Part shown: one piece after another, positions 11,001 to 21,522 of the stretch
How the letters are laid out: each line of letters opens with the position of its first letter
Numbering within the stretch: the first letter of the stretch is position 1
DNA from: Dactylonectria macrodidyma
Taxonomy: Eukaryota > Ascomycota > Sordariomycetes > Hypocreales > Nectriaceae
Assembly (NCBI GenBank): GCA_020744425.1
Contig: JAGMUV010000026.1
Span: forward strand, 930,001-994,000
Direction of reading: 5' to 3'
Length of the DNA stretch: 64,000 nt
The notes under the pieces: generated by a model
Seen by the model: only the letters and a program-made list of their open reading frames with translations
Database searches by the model: none
What the model was told of the DNA's origin: nothing
Made by a program: the position numbers and the translations under genes

Positions 11001-12818
11001 CAATACGATGATTTTTGTCGTGTGAAGCTAATGCTGGCTCATCCACATCGCGATCCCAACGAACTACGCAAGATCAACGGTGCCGAGTATGACTCGTATG
11101 CATCTGCCGCCGAATTCTGTTATGGGAACCACCGGCACCCTGATGATTACTATGGCACACCTAACGCCGAAGAACGTCGACCAGATCCGGATGAGTTCGA
11201 GGAAGAATTTCACGAACCCGACCTTCTGGAGGAGGACTGGTTTGAGCTTGCCCGCCAGCTTCCCGACTGCCCACCAAGCCAAGAGGTAATAGATGTCCTG
11301 GGTCGACGGGATATCGATATCCAATACGATTGGACACCCCACGTCGGCCGCTACACTGACCCAGGAATCGTTCAAGGCGATTATTGGCGCCAGCGGATTG
11401 AGCAGAATCGTCTCGATATGGATGTTGAAGACCTGCCTTTAGAGGTCCGCGATACGCTCAACCCAGAGCAGCGGATAGTATACGATACGTTTATTGGACA
11501 CTTCCAATGCGGCAGCGAGGAGCAGATTCTACTCCATGTTGACGGTGGTGGCGGGACAGGCAAGTCCTACATGGTCAAAGTCCTGTCTTCGCATCTTCAG
11601 AGGCTCGCTGGTAACCGGCCCAGTCCAATCTGGAGGGCTGCACCCACGGGTGTTGCAAGCAACCAGATCATGGGGACAACATTACACTCTCTCCTCCGGC
11701 TACCTGTGGAGAGGGCTTTTACAGAACTATCCCCAACAGATGCTAATGCTATTCAGAAGAAGCTACGGGACGTTAGGTATCTTGTGATTGATGAGAAAAG
11801 TATGCTGGGTCTGCGTCAGCTTTCGTGGATCGACAAACGCCTCCGCCAAATCTTTCCTGCCAGAGCAGCCGAATTCTTTGGCGGCATAAGCATCATCCTC
11901 GTTGGTGACTTCTTCCAGCTCCCGCCGATTGCCAACAAGCCCCTCTACTTTGATGGGCCACTCAAAGACCTGCATGAGGTCTCTGGCCAAACAGCATACA
12001 GGGCGTTCAACCACACTGTCTTCTTGAAGAAGGTCCAGCGGCAACAGGGCGACGACCAGGCTGGCTTTCGTCTTGCGCTTGAAGAATTACGTGGTCTAAA
12101 GTTATCCATCGAATCATGGAAACTTCTGAGCCAGCGTGTGCAGGCTAAGCTAAGCCTGCGCGAGGTAGATACGTTTGATGCTGCTCTTCGTATCTATAGC
12201 AAGAAAGCTCGTGTTAACGAGTACAACTACGAGCACCTCGTCCGCCTGAAGCACCCAGCAATCCAAGTGATGGCCAAGAACATTGGTAACGGTGCTGAGA
12301 AGGCAACATCTGAACAAGCTGGCAACCTGGCTGGCCAGTTTCCGGTATGTATTGGTGCTCGTCTCATGCTAACCCAGAACATCTGGCAGCCAACAGGCCT
12401 AGTTAATGGGGCCCAAGGGACAGTATATGACATCGGTTGGGCCCCTGGCGCTGATACGCATCGTGACCCACCATCTGTTATTATGATGGTGATGGATAAG
12501 TATACCGGGCCATCATATCTAACCACGGATGATAGGCGCGAGGTAGTACCCATACTCCCAGTGAAGCGAGACTTCTTTCTTGGGACATCCGCGTGTACAC
12601 GAAAGCAGTTCCCCCTTATGGCATCATATGCCATTACGGTTCATAAGTCACAGAGCATCACAGTGGACAAGATGGTGACGGATCTGTCTGAACGGGACTT
12701 CCAGACAGGGCTTAGCTATGTTGCAGTCTCCAGGGTCAAGATATTAGACGGGTTAATGATCGATGCCCCATTTGAACGGGCATCTCTCCACTATGAGAAG
12801 CTACCTGATGGCAAGTAG
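8007..12818 (+). CDS. Helitron Rep/helicase (RepHel)
   Basis: One uninterrupted frame of 1,603 residues from the ATG at 8007; an in-frame extension upstream only translates the subterminal repeats. Order: N-terminal CxxC...CxxC finger (CRNCKQ, residues about 10-45), a second Cys cluster (CCRCQETWFD...CKRC), Helitron_like_N region, the HUH nuclease motif SHCHGLYW near residue 680, the two-tyrosine motif NYAAKYCSK near 840, then a PIF1-type SF1 helicase. Helicase signatures are Walker A GGGGTGKS near 1180, Walker B LVIDEKSM, GDFFQLPP, and motif VI TVHKSQS with YVAVSRVK near the end. It would nick, unwind and transfer the element as a single strand by rolling-circle transposition in the nucleus. 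All catalytic motifs are present, so it is probably functional. Confidence 0.92.
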   Translation: MADSIPSTKVCRNCKQEKPAAQFISKTKSSITRGRLTANCLECRNRQASRASKRTAEQAELSPIRREGFPLIDSQLRTPINSQGPILLGTPIATSTRAGTPITSRPGPSIASQEGVRLGTPIESPVSSPSIWLGPAREKHSRPPVQLQQSAIERPAMVRPMERRDFELPDPDWMHDLSHCPLSDRDKELLEKFWTELENDRMEHCCRCQETWFDMGLKDGICKRCIAKDENKKEDEPWFFSAENQLDFGCIPAFLPQLTIVEEMLIARVHVFVNVMQVRGQQYKYRGHIVHFLRDVGKVYSQLPLLPPELDVILLRPPNASEHAHLNRQFRRQFRVRRRCLQEWLDFLSNNHPGYRDITVCQKRMSVLPEDGDVLDQVATAEITDPLSANLGNIENDDVEPDEVDQSAVPDLLPEETEMEALHSHVLGEERDEQLPVRPSTQHQLEMPDIRRTPINEFNQSQALLSLAFPTLFPRGQADFVEPRLRPIKYADYIQHALRWHDSRFARHPTFRFVVFNTLMRAQARAKSSYFVKQYQQRQGLITRDDLLGAFQNPESAEAQQLLNSINRQTAQLRGTRPYWYRKRRELESYAYNLDCPGAFITFSPADLHWRSLYQHMPRFQDWQELPEQQRMGMSSKLLRDNPHIAAWHFYKRFGLFRDIVLKQKFNVTDFWNRYEWQGRGSSHCHGLYWMDGAPSVDFEHEHVRKEFARIWGFHVTAVNPEPARVQQQGEGNPLAVNPLQHPLTFQWLSQVLNRCQRHHCSEAYCLRKKKGSEEISCRFFFPRDTRDTADVVRRQGQSYFSFEADRNDSLMNHYNRCLSLGWLANIDISPCTSLQAVINYAAKYCSKMEKRTDSYASLGQQILPYVSHQNPLLSFASRLMNKLLTERDFSGQEICHVLLKCELQEGTRVIRAVDCRPYEQQGRSLHLQGDHDDAEVVGIYDKYLSRPPLHEELTYLDFLANWNTSKRDGRKWTRWGRQAKPRVLYYFPRYKSNPQHHQYDDFCRVKLMLAHPHRDPNELRKINGAEYDSYASAAEFCYGNHRHPDDYYGTPNAEERRPDPDEFEEEFHEPDLLEEDWFELARQLPDCPPSQEVIDVLGRRDIDIQYDWTPHVGRYTDPGIVQGDYWRQRIEQNRLDMDVEDLPLEVRDTLNPEQRIVYDTFIGHFQCGSEEQILLHVDGGGGTGKSYMVKVLSSHLQRLAGNRPSPIWRAAPTGVASNQIMGTTLHSLLRLPVERAFTELSPTDANAIQKKLRDVRYLVIDEKSMLGLRQLSWIDKRLRQIFPARAAEFFGGISIILVGDFFQLPPIANKPLYFDGPLKDLHEVSGQTAYRAFNHTVFLKKVQRQQGDDQAGFRLALEELRGLKLSIESWKLLSQRVQAKLSLREVDTFDAALRIYSKKARVNEYNYEHLVRLKHPAIQVMAKNIGNGAEKATSEQAGNLAGQFPVCIGARLMLTQNIWQPTGLVNGAQGTVYDIGWAPGADTHRDPPSVIMMVMDKYTGPSYLTTDDRREVVPILPVKRDFFLGTSACTRKQFPLMASYAITVHKSQSITVDKMVTDLSERDFQTGLSYVAVSRVKILDGLMIDAPFERASLHYEKLPDGK

Positions 12819-13044
12819 AGTTCCATCATGTTATTCACGCTTGAGGCTCTATAAGTCCTAACAGATTAGCAGGTGTTTTGATGAAAGTCCGCGACCAGGA
12901 CCGGCGCAAGCAACAGCAACTTGACCAGCCACTATTCCAACCTCTTTTTTCTTGAGAGGTCGCTATAGTACACAGAGAGGGCGAGAAAAGGACACCAGCA
13001 CACAGCCAGAGTTATTAGTACGAAATATCATGTCATAGAGATAC

Positions 13045-13089
13045 ATCCTTCGGACTGTATTACACCCTCCCCACCGTCGGTGAGGGTGT
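13045..13089 (+). repeat. Helitron 3' inverted repeat and hairpin
   Basis: ATCCTTCGGACTG is the inverse of the 5' CAGTCCGAAGGA. It is followed by ACACCCTC / GAGGGTGT, an 8-bp stem around a 12-base loop, 8 bases before the end of the element. This is the expected termination hairpin of rolling-circle transposition. Confidence 0.75.
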
Positions 13090-14179
13090 CAGCATATTTT
13101 AACCTTCATAGTTACGACATGGGCACTTCAAGTAAGTGTGCTCCACCTACCCCTCTGAAGTTTATCAATGATTCTAACCATTTTAGGTTCAATTTCTTCT
13201 CCAAATTATCATTAATCGTTGCTCCATCCTTCTCACAGATCCGATAACGGGATACCGTCTAAAAGTTGGTGTTGCAGTCTTAATCACAGCCGTTAATATC
13301 TCAGTCTATAATATTTGGATCCCCGCCCGTCTCCAGATCTCAGAAAGATATATCTGGATCAACGAGTGGTGGGACCGTGTCGAGAAGGTCATCTACCTTC
13401 TCGTCGACGGAGCACTCAATTTCTATTTCATTCGCATTGTTCAACAGAACCTGGTGGCACATGGCTTAACCAAGTATAAGGGTCTGGTTAAGTTCAATAT
13501 GTGTATCGTCGGATTCTCTCTCAGCATGGATGTCCTTATTATCTCTATGATGAGCTTGCATAACACGTTCGTGTAAGTCAACTCCATTATATTACCCTGC
13601 CTCGCATGAACCGACAAATTTTCGCGACGAGGAAAAGCGGAATAGACAATGGAAGGCATTGCTAACTATAAATTCAGTTACATGCAGTTTCATCCCTTCG
13701 CCTACATGGTCAAGCTCAAAATCGAGATGTCAATGGCAGACTTGATAGGGAAAATTGCCAGACAACGAGATTGTGGTGTCATCTCCGACGGCACTTTTGG
13801 CGACCTCGAGACAGCGCGACAGAGCACCGTTCCAAGTAAAGGCCTCACATCCACGTATATTAGGACAAGAGTCTCCACGGATGGAATTCGTACTGTCAAC
13901 AGAGTTGATGCAGTATCTATCGAGCTGCAGGAAGGACCAGATGGGTCAGCTGCCTTCAATGGCTGGTCAAAGGCGAACAGGGACACGGGGTTTCTTGGCC
14001 AATCTTCATCTTCAAGTTTGCAAGTGGGCGTGGCTATTTATACCACGGAAAACAATCGCATCGACGCCGACGCTGCGACAAGCAATCACGGGGAAAGCAC
14101 ATGTAGTGTTACAGATAGCTTCGACGAGAACGGATCGGCAAGGAAGGACAACGATGACGAAAGACCGCTGAGATGCTAG

Positions 14180-15159
14180 CAGATGGAAGATAAGAAGTAA
14201 TTAAATGATGATGTGGACAAGCGCGGATCGTCTTCTTCCAGGCCCGCAGCCGATACTGTCGTAATCGTGCTGCAGCCAAGTTGACAAATGGCATGTCGAG
14301 CGCAGGTGAAAGGGCTCGGCAAAGCCGTCGTCCCAGTCCGAGGAGCCGTTGTTCGAGTCCGAGCAGCCTTCGTCTAGATCCGATTCTTCAGGACGTTTGC
14401 CGTATGCCCTCGGGTCCCAACGGCACTGGAATGCCCATTGAGACATATGCTAAATCCCAGGTTAAAGTCGAAGGACGGCCTCTCCTCACCGCCGTCAGCC
14501 GCCTGGATGCGATCATCGCTGTCATGAAGTCGTGAAAAGGAAAGACATGCACCAACCCATGGAAGGTTCTGCACCCGAAGGGGGACGTGCAGAATTTGTG
14601 TGACGTGTTGAAAACCAGGTATGATGCCTTTTACTTGGAATCTGCCAAAGAAAACTCCGTCAGCTTCTCTACGTGCGCCGATGGGTATCCGGCATCCGTC
14701 GAAAGCCCTCAGCAGCCTCCCATTTACGGAAGAGATGGCGACCGGAGCATTCTCACCTAGGCAGTCTTGAGTACAAGAGGCGGGGGCCTATCCTTCTCTC
14801 GCGGCAGCACGTCGACAGTGGAATCAATCATCCTTCCTAAACGGACGGCAGTTGCCGCTCCCTGACGGCTTTGTGGAAAGAGAAGGAGACTACCACACAG
14901 GGGTCCGCATCTATCCACCAAAAGTAGACGCACCATCTACTATTGATAGAAAGCCGTGCTTTCCACCCATTCTACCCTGCCTGCCGCCAAGCTTCTATCC
15001 TCTCTATCACGGCCTCGTCAACGTAGATTCAAGTGGATAGATTGCCAAGAAATCATCTATATATATATATACATCAAATGCCTAGCAACCCGGCAGGAAA
15101 ACGAGATACCGAAACCTCAGCAACGCCAGCAATTTCGTGAGGCACTCCACACGGATAGT
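14180..15159. other. Decayed region, no defined gene
   Basis: Open frames on both strands without clear homology. A TA dinucleotide run lies at 15058-15071. The minus strand may hold the decayed continuation of the helicase fragment next to it, but I cannot confirm that. Confidence 0.35.
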
Positions 15160-15864
15160 CACATCTATCCTGCTAGCACCTTGTCTTCAAATCCAATGTT
15201 GGACGCCGAATGGAGGGTCACGCCGCCAACGAGTGCAGCCGCGTTTCCGCCGGCGCCCGTCAGGAGCAGCGTGTGAAGGCCGCCTTTCAGCCGGAACACG
15301 TCCTTGATAGCGTGTATAACGCGAGACTTCCCGTACCTCCTTCACCGCCGACGTATCGGAGGTGCCGCTTACCCTCCTCTTCCCGGAGCCGAGTGCCGCG
15401 CTCGTCGAGGAACACCGCCGGTAGCAGCACCGCCATCGACTGCAGCTTGTTCAAGGTCCACCGCCTCGCCAGACCTAGAGCGACGTCGACATGTGACGTA
15501 TAAGGCCGACTTCGGGACGCATCCGGACCCTCCGACCAACTCCGTTCGCTGGTGTTTCTTCCGTCTGAGCGGGCCGCCGTGGGACATCCGGCCTTCCATG
15601 GGGTCCATCGGAGTGCGCGAACACATTACTCTCCCTGCCTTGGATATTTGCCGTGACGCTGATGTCTTCTTTCTTCTGGAGCTTCAATACTGCATCGATT
15701 TCCTCCCGGCTGAGGAGGCCCATGCCGCGGGAAGGTGCATCTTGAATGTCTTGTAGCATCGTGTAAAACTGTCGGCCCCGCTGGGCGGTCGTGTTGTCAT
15801 CCTCTACCATATCGATTGTCCTCGCCTCTTCATGCAAGCATCTCAGCGCCGAACTCACAGGCAT
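15160..15864 (-). pseudogene. Pif1-like helicase fragment
   Basis: Minus strand. From 15864 one frame reads RTIDMVEDDN...GRQFYTMLQDIQDAP...LLSREEIDAVLKLQKK, resembling the linker upstream of the ATPase in fungal Pif1-like helicases. In later frames it gives RYVGGEGGTG, then RVIHAIKDVFRLK and LLLTGAGGNAAALVGGVTLHSA. The Walker A lysine codon is damaged: one base is missing between GGTG and the serine, shifting the frame there. No C-terminal motifs follow. The family is found in fungal repeat-associated loci; this is a broken 5' part. Confidence 0.6.
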
Positions 15865-15875
15865 TTCCTTGATAT

Positions 15876-16043
15876 TGTGAGGGAACGATCATGTGACTTT
15901 CATACTTTATGAATAGTCCCACTTTATGAATATTGTGTAAATAGCTTAAGTTAGAGCTTTCCTTAGGAACCTCTTTCTCTCCTTGTAAACAATCATTTTA
16001 CCCAAGTCGCACCCGACCTCGTTCGTGCTCTTGAACCGTCACA
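15876..16043. mobile_element. Solo LTR, family B (copy 1)
   Basis: 168 bp, TGTGAGGGAACGATCATG at one end and CCGTCACA at the other. Flanks are GATAT and GATAG, a 4-of-5 match expected of an ageing 5-bp target duplication. The second copy is at 28189-28357 with a perfect duplication. Orientation relative to the parent element is unknown. Confidence 0.75.
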
Positions 16044-16469
16044 GATAGCTTATTGTTAGGTCACACAATGATGCTGGGTGAAGCTGTTGTACCCCATCTA
16101 CTTCTTGTTCTTTTTGCTATTCTCCTTTGAACAGGATTCTAATGCTCTATATAGTTAGTCTCTTTGAACAAAGTGTAGAGGTCAGAGATCTAGGACTTTT
16201 GAGTCCTACGAAGTCCTACCATCTAGGACTCGGCCCTATAAGGACTACTGGAGCACCTGCAGCCAGCTGGCAATTGATTACCTTCTCAACATTGCTTAAT
16301 TCGTTGTTGTTAACAGTCGCGAAAATACTGCACACGAGATATCATTGTCGGCGAATTGCAAGGTTGGCGACATCGGGAGGCATTGTGGCTAGTATGTGGC
16401 TGAATGTGGGGGCGGGGGGCTGGGGGGGGGGGGGGGGAGGTGCGTACCAATTGAGAGTTGGGTGCGTAT
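16044..16469. other. Short intergenic stretch with a G homopolymer
   Basis: No gene. Contains a run of 16 G at 16422-16437, a likely place for assembly errors. Confidence 0.6.
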
Positions 16470-18620
16470 CAATCCCTTTGAGTGGCATAAGCCTCCACCT
16501 CCCCCTCAGACAGGGGGGTTCTAGCCAACCAAAGAGCGTCAAATCAAAGGTACATCGATTCCTTCCTATTCTGGGTGGTGCCAGAGGTACCAGCAATTCC
16601 CCTCTCTACATAAAGCTACATTACACTCCTGACAACGCCATCGTGACTGCGGCGCCCTTCGGCTGTTTCCACTTACAGGAGACAACGGAGCCTTCCTTTT
16701 GCGCTTACGTGTCCGACCCATTTGACAGCCCTTACAAGCAAGGCATTCTGATTTCCCTTTGCGGACTAGATTATGCTGTGAGATAGGCGTAAATTCGTCT
16801 CCCGTTCGAAACCTCTTCCGAGACTCCGTCTCTGAGGCATAGGTCTTGATAAGGCTGTAGACAAGCTGCTGCCGCCATTCAGCCTGACTGTCCATTCGCT
16901 TCCATTGTGGCTGGCCTCTTTTCTGTAAAAGGAAGCTATTCACAAGGGCTATTTCTAGCAAAAAGTCCCAAGCTAGGGCTTTCCAACCGCCCCTACGGAT
17001 ACGGCGGTTAGGGCTCCAATAAGACCGTAGCTGGTCACCGCGGTCTACAGCGTTCATCTCGTCATTGTAGGTAGCAGCGATAGATGGGATAGAAATCTCT
17101 TTCACCTGGCTACCAGCGAAAAAACGCTGTATTGGCCGTGCTCGAATTTTATCTGTTGTCGGCTTCTTCCGTAGGCGGACGCTTCTTTCATCGCCGGAAA
17201 ACACAGTTGATAGGAATAGCACGAGGGCGTTGTCTTTCCACGCGATCTGATTGACCTAGCGGAAGACAAATTAGTAAGAGAAATACAGCTAACTGTGTCC
17301 TAGTGACTGACCTTATTATCTACCGTAGGGATAGCCTTAAGGACGTTGAATTCGAGGCTGCCGTCAGCTGTGTTGTCCTTCTCTTTCAGCTTGACTAGGG
17401 ATGTGTGTAAGCCACAGTTACGGCGGGCTGTGCCTGTGGCTCCGTGACCTAGCTGACGGAGCTGGCGAAAGAGGTCATTAGAAGAGAATAGGTTATCGAG
17501 AAAGACGTGATATGTGGATTCCGGCAGCAGATTTACTAGGGCAACAACCACGGCTTGGGTCGGTTTCAGATAGGCTGTCTTCCTCTCTCGTATCTGCCGC
17601 CGGCTTCGCCGTAGCTGTGTTCCTTGCCGCAGCCGTCGAGCCGGCCGGACCCCTACGGGCCCGAACTTCCGGCCCGGCCTATGCCAAATCCACCGCAAAA
17701 AATAGCCCCTTTGGGCCACAGCCCACACTTTGAAGCCCGTTGGTATCGGTTTATTAGGGACATGTGTTGTCTCATGAGACCGGCCGAGGAAGCGGACCAT
17801 ACACTCATCCACAGCGATTGATGTGCCCGGGATGTAGAAAACGGTAGACATATGCTGTATGTGGTCAGACCAGGCGTTAACCCGGCTGAAGATCCTGCCG
17901 TAGAAGGTCACATCAGGGTTCGTATCAATAGTTGCGTGGTCAAAGAGACGGAGATGCCGTGATATTAGCTGAAAACGCCGTAAAGGCATCCATTTGATGA
18001 TTGGATGCGTAGTACATATCTTCCCTGGCCCAGAAGCCTCCCAATAGTCCTTGATCTTCGGTTCCTTATGAATTCGCATATATATTAAGATTCAATCCAT
18101 ATGTAGATTTCTGGGGAAGAGATTGGCGTCCATTCAAGTAGCCGTGACTGCGGCTTTAACTTGCGGCTTCCGGCCTCGTGCTGCTGCAGTAGGTAACTAA
18201 CCCAGCTATTAGTATAGCCGACCCAGCTTTCTACTAGGAAAATAGGTAGGAATTCCTGGAATAGCAATAGCGGCTCTTGGGGCAAAGCTGTGATCATAGG
18301 GGCCCGGCTTGGACCTAGGTCCATCGGCTCAAAGTTGTAGCCGCGGTCCGGAACCGGCTTTTCTATTGGCCGGCAGGTGTTATCAGCAGCTTGCTCGCGG
18401 CGGCTATTATCAATACGTATAAAGCTGTTGTCATCATAGGCGTTGACTGCCTCGCTGCAGGCCTGTTGGGAATCCATGGGAATGTAAAGAACGCGTTGTA
18501 TGACGAAATGTGTGGTGTTGATTCTGACCCCGCTCTAGGTCACTCCTTGTACCTCAGCTATCGCAAGGGTGATGTAGGGCTAGCCAAGGGGGTGGAGGCT
18601 TATGCCACTCAAAGGGATAG
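16470..18620 (-). mobile_element. piggyBac-like element 1
   Basis: Inverted ends: CAATCCCTTTGAGTGGCATA on the left, and the reverse complement of the right end CTATCCCTTTGAGTGGCATA, continuing through AGCCTCCACC (about 30 bp nearly perfect). 2,151 bp with one transposase gene on the minus strand. Flanks show no TTAA and no other obvious duplication. Confidence 0.8.
16566..18477 (-). pseudogene. piggyBac-like transposase (DDE_Tnp_1_7), one frameshift
   Basis: Start ATG at 18477 (MDSQQACSEAVNAYDDNSFI). The frame breaks near 18090, where one base is missing after IYIW, and resumes as MRIHKEPKIKDYW. Catalytic blocks: VDECMVRFLGRS (first Asp), HVFLDNLFSS (second Asp), and after a 56-bp intron (17256-17311) NAVDRGDQLRSY (third Asp). 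A C-terminal Cys-rich domain (CLACKGC...CQECNVALC...CWYLWHH) ends it. Domain order matches piggyBac. Apart from the single missing base the gene is complete, about 600 codons. Confidence 0.82.
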
Positions 18621-18962
18621 AGTCTGTCATTAAATGGATGCAGCATCAAAATAGAATCGTCCCTAAGACGCAGGCAAAGTCGCGAGAGGTCTTGCTAGAT
18701 CGCGGTGGCGGCCAGCTCGAGAGATACCTTCGACTCCCTCTCTACAAATCTCCGCCCAATCACTCGCCCGCACCGCATTGCTTCATACTCTTCTCGCTTG
18801 TCCCGCCCCAAAAATGGGGCAGGTACCTGTTTCAGTCCTGGAGAAAGTACTCCGTACGGGACGTCCATTTCAAAAGTCATGTCCGCGGCTTAAGCCACAC
18901 TTTTTAAACAACCAATCAGAGTGGGCGTGATACATGTGGTACTTTATATCATCTGACTTCCC
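18621..18962. other. Spacer between two piggyBac-like elements
   Basis: 342 bp. No gene or repeat recognised. Confidence 0.5.
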
Positions 18963-21236
18963 TATCCCATCGAGTGCGGATGGACCCCATTTTCGCCAAG
19001 GGCGGGGTAAAGCCAATCAGGGCTTATGGGACCACTAGAATAATCGAATCATATGCTAAAATTCAGGGTACCTCGATTCCTCTATAGATTTTGGGTGTGC
19101 CAGAGGTACCAACAATCTCCATCAGTACATAGCGGTACGTTACAGTCTAAGCAGCCTTTTCGAGTCTTTTTTCGCTGTTGCGGCTGTTGAGTGAGGCTAT
19201 TCCTAGATACCTCACTTAGAGCCTCGCGTTTCTTCCTCCTGCCGCAATAGGTGCAAGGCGAGTTAACCCCCTTGATCCCTTGCGATGGTGCTGCCAAGGA
19301 ATAGATGTTTTCCTCTTATCTGAAGCCCGTTGAGGTCGTGAAAGTCTTCGACCTCCTGCTAATGGTCCAAACTGTTGAATAAGCTGGGATGCAAGCAGTC
19401 GCCGCCATTGGTACTGGTTCTTGACCTTTTGCCACTCGGGCTTGCCCCAGAGCTGCAGGAAGAAGCTATTCACAACGATCACTTCCAGCAGGAAATTCCA
19501 AGCAAGGGCTTGCCAGCCTCCTCGACGAATAGGGCGGCTGTATTGATAATAAGACCTCATCTGGTCACTTATATCAACCCCATTCATCTTATGGTTATAC
19601 TCGTCAATTGCCTCAGGCACCGGGAGGTTCTTCCGGACGTCTGGGCCGAAGGCTTCTTTCCGGGCAGCCCGCTTTCCAGCAGAGCTTCCGGCCGGTCGGC
19701 GCCGGAGACGGATAACCTCCCGGCCGTCTCGGAAGACGGTTGTCAAGAAGAGGACAACGGCGTTATCCTTCCAGGTGAATTGGTTGACCTATGAAGAGAC
19801 AAACTGATCAGTATGGAGATATCTATAGAAAGCAGTTTGCAATACCATACCTCCCCATCTAAGGTAGGGATGCAATGGATCTGACCCCAAGGAATACCCT
19901 GGCCTTCTGCTTCCTTCTCGGCGACGAGGATCTTATCTATCCCACTGTCTTTCCGGCAGGTCCCGGAAGCTCCGACCTGCTGCTTCCGGAGGGCCCGGAG
20001 AAGCCGTACGGAAGCAAAGAGATTATCTAGGAATACGTGGTAGACTGCAGCCGGAAGTAAGGTAATAAGTGTCGTTACAACCCGCTGCGTTGGCGTTAAC
20101 GGGACCCACTTTGCAGCAGCAGCTCCAGCCTTGCTGTCTTCCGGCCGGGCTTGAGGGACTAGTCCGTACGGGCCCTTTCCGTGTACGTGCCAGAGCCACC
20201 GGAGGCAGTAGCCCGATTGGGCAAGGATCCAGACCTTGAAGCCGGTTGGGATCGGCTTCGTCGGTATTGTCGTCGTCTCTAGGGACCGGCCCGTAAACCG
20301 GACCATAGCCTCGTCAACGGTAAGGTCGGAGCCGGCTGTATAGAAGGAATCCCCAGTCTCTTGGATATGGGCTGACCACTCGTTTACCTTCCGGTATATA
20401 TCTGGCATCCCGGCTTGGGCGGGGGCTTGGGCCCGGGCCTGGCGTTGACCTCCTGACTGGCTGGGCTGGAATTCAGAGGTATCAAAGATACGTAGCTGCC
20501 GGAGCAGACTTTGGAAGCGGTCCCGGGAGATAAACCGGGTGAATAGATAGATAGGATCCTCCTTTTGCTGTTGAGTTGACCAATATCTTGATATTTGAGG
20601 TTCGCTATGTATCCCCATATAAAGCAGGATTCCTAAGAAGAGGTAAATCTCATCTACAGAAGTCTTCCTCCACTCATACACTCTTGACCGTTTAGCCCGG
20701 GGACCTTCCTTAGATAACGGCGCTGCATTCGTCCATTGCACCCACCGCTCAATAAGGCCCCGGGGAACGTACCGGAGGAATAGGTCAAGCGGGGCTGCCG
20801 GCAGCTCCCGTATCTCTCGGGGCCGGGTCGGTACGTCAAAGGGTACGAAGGAGCCCGGCGGCCCGCGCTCGACAGCCGGAGGTTCGTGGGGCCGGACTGT
20901 GCTGTTATTGCACTGCTCTGGCGTACAGTCGGCAGTGCAGGCGACAGCGAGGTCTTCAGGAAGGATCTCAACCACAATACAGCTCCGTACGGAAGCCCCG
21001 GAAGCCCCAGAAGCATCGGAAGCCCCGGAGGCACCGGAGGCATCAGAAGAATCAGAATCACTAGAAGACATCGCAGCATTGAACAAAATGACGGTTTTGG
21101 TGGTGACAGCAGGTAAGAAAACATAGGTGCAAATGATGTTTCGTCATGTACTGATTGAAGTGCGGAGTAAAAGTGGGTATAAAAGTGGGTATTTTGGCCT
21201 TGGCGAAAATGGGGTCCATCCGCACTCGATGGGATA
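18963..21236 (-). mobile_element. piggyBac-like element 2
   Basis: Ends are perfect inverted repeats of about 38 bp: TATCCCATCGAGTGCGGATG continuing through GACCCCATTTTCGCCAAGG. 2,274 bp. It is a distinct subfamily from element 1 but keeps the TATCCC..GAGTG end consensus. No TTAA at the borders. Confidence 0.85.
19082..21071 (-). pseudogene. piggyBac-like transposase 2, frameshift in a G run
   Basis: Start ATG at 21071, with an acidic Ser/Gly/Ala repeat at the N-terminus. Exon 1 (21071-19851, 407 codons) has VDEAMVRFTGRS and HVFLDNLFAS. A 62-bp intron (19789-19850) follows, then exon 2 with VNQFTWKDNAVV and NGVDISDQMRSY. Near 19265 a run of five G (minus strand) is one base short. The frame that continues encodes the Cys-rich tail NSPCTYCGRR...CLDCNVPLC...CWYLWH, ending at 19082. 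Without that break it would be a full-length transposase of about 640 residues. Homopolymer position makes an assembly error plausible. Confidence 0.82.
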
Positions 21237-21322
21237 AGCTCGAGATCTATAGCGCATTAAACACTGCTAGCAGATGGCAGCTGGCGCTCTTAGCTTCTGA
21301 AGACCTGCGGAGATACAGGGAG

Positions 21323-21517
21323 TGTCACGGGCCAGATGAGATCAACTCAAGAGGTAATGCCACTGTATTGCGAGAATACTACGATGAAGAGGAAAGAGAG
21401 AAAGCGGGCAGGCGCGTAGACGCGTAGACGCGTTGATAGTCCCTGTGGCCTGCCCCGTGCGTCCTAGTTACGTATCGACCCCACCCTGGGTCCAGCACTC
21501 CAGACGCTCCCGTCACA
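21323..21517. mobile_element. Solo LTR, family C (copy 1)
   Basis: 195 bp, TGTCACGGG...CCCGTCACA, with perfect 5-bp duplication GGGAG at 21318-21322 and 21518-21522. It differs from the copy at 37083-37277 at two positions only. Internally it holds a GCGTAGACGCGTAGACGCG minirepeat. Confidence 0.9.
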
Positions 21518-21522
21518 GGGAG

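Larger units (their letters stand above)
7695..13097 (+). mobile_element. Autonomous Helitron, Helitron2/Helentron-like
   Basis: 5,403-bp insertion whose ends are fixed by the interrupted exon. The 5' end begins TCGTAAGCAGTCC, followed by two CAGTCCGAAGGACT units. The 3' region has the inverted counterpart ATCCTTCGGACTGTATTAC (13045-13063) and then a hairpin (13062-13089) shortly before the end. There is no target duplication, and insertion is between T and T. This arrangement (asymmetric terminal inverted repeats, hairpin at the 3' end, T-T target) is that reported for Helentron/Helitron2 elements rather than canonical A-T inserting Helitrons. It carries one intact Rep/helicase gene. Confidence 0.85.
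7169..14179 (+). pseudogene. Fungal multi-pass membrane protein gene disrupted by a Helitron
   Basis: Exon 1 (from about 7169 to 7434) encodes LASLAWGFTIGFGWLTTW and a second helix ending LKGKIPP. Intron 1 is 7435-7673. Exon 2 is split: 7674-7694 (SFAFFFC) and 13098-13131 (LTFIVTTWALQ), with the Helitron between. Intron 2 is 13132-13186. Exon 3 (13187-13572) begins VQFLLQIIINR and has several helices. Intron 3 is 13573-13677. Exon 4 (13678-14179) begins YMQFHPFAYMVK and has a polar tail. Joining 7694 to 13098 keeps the reading frame exactly. The architecture (about seven helices, polar C-terminus) fits an uncharacterised fungal integral membrane family; function unknown. Other than the insertion I see no damage, so the event looks recent. 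The start codon is uncertain. Confidence 0.75.
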
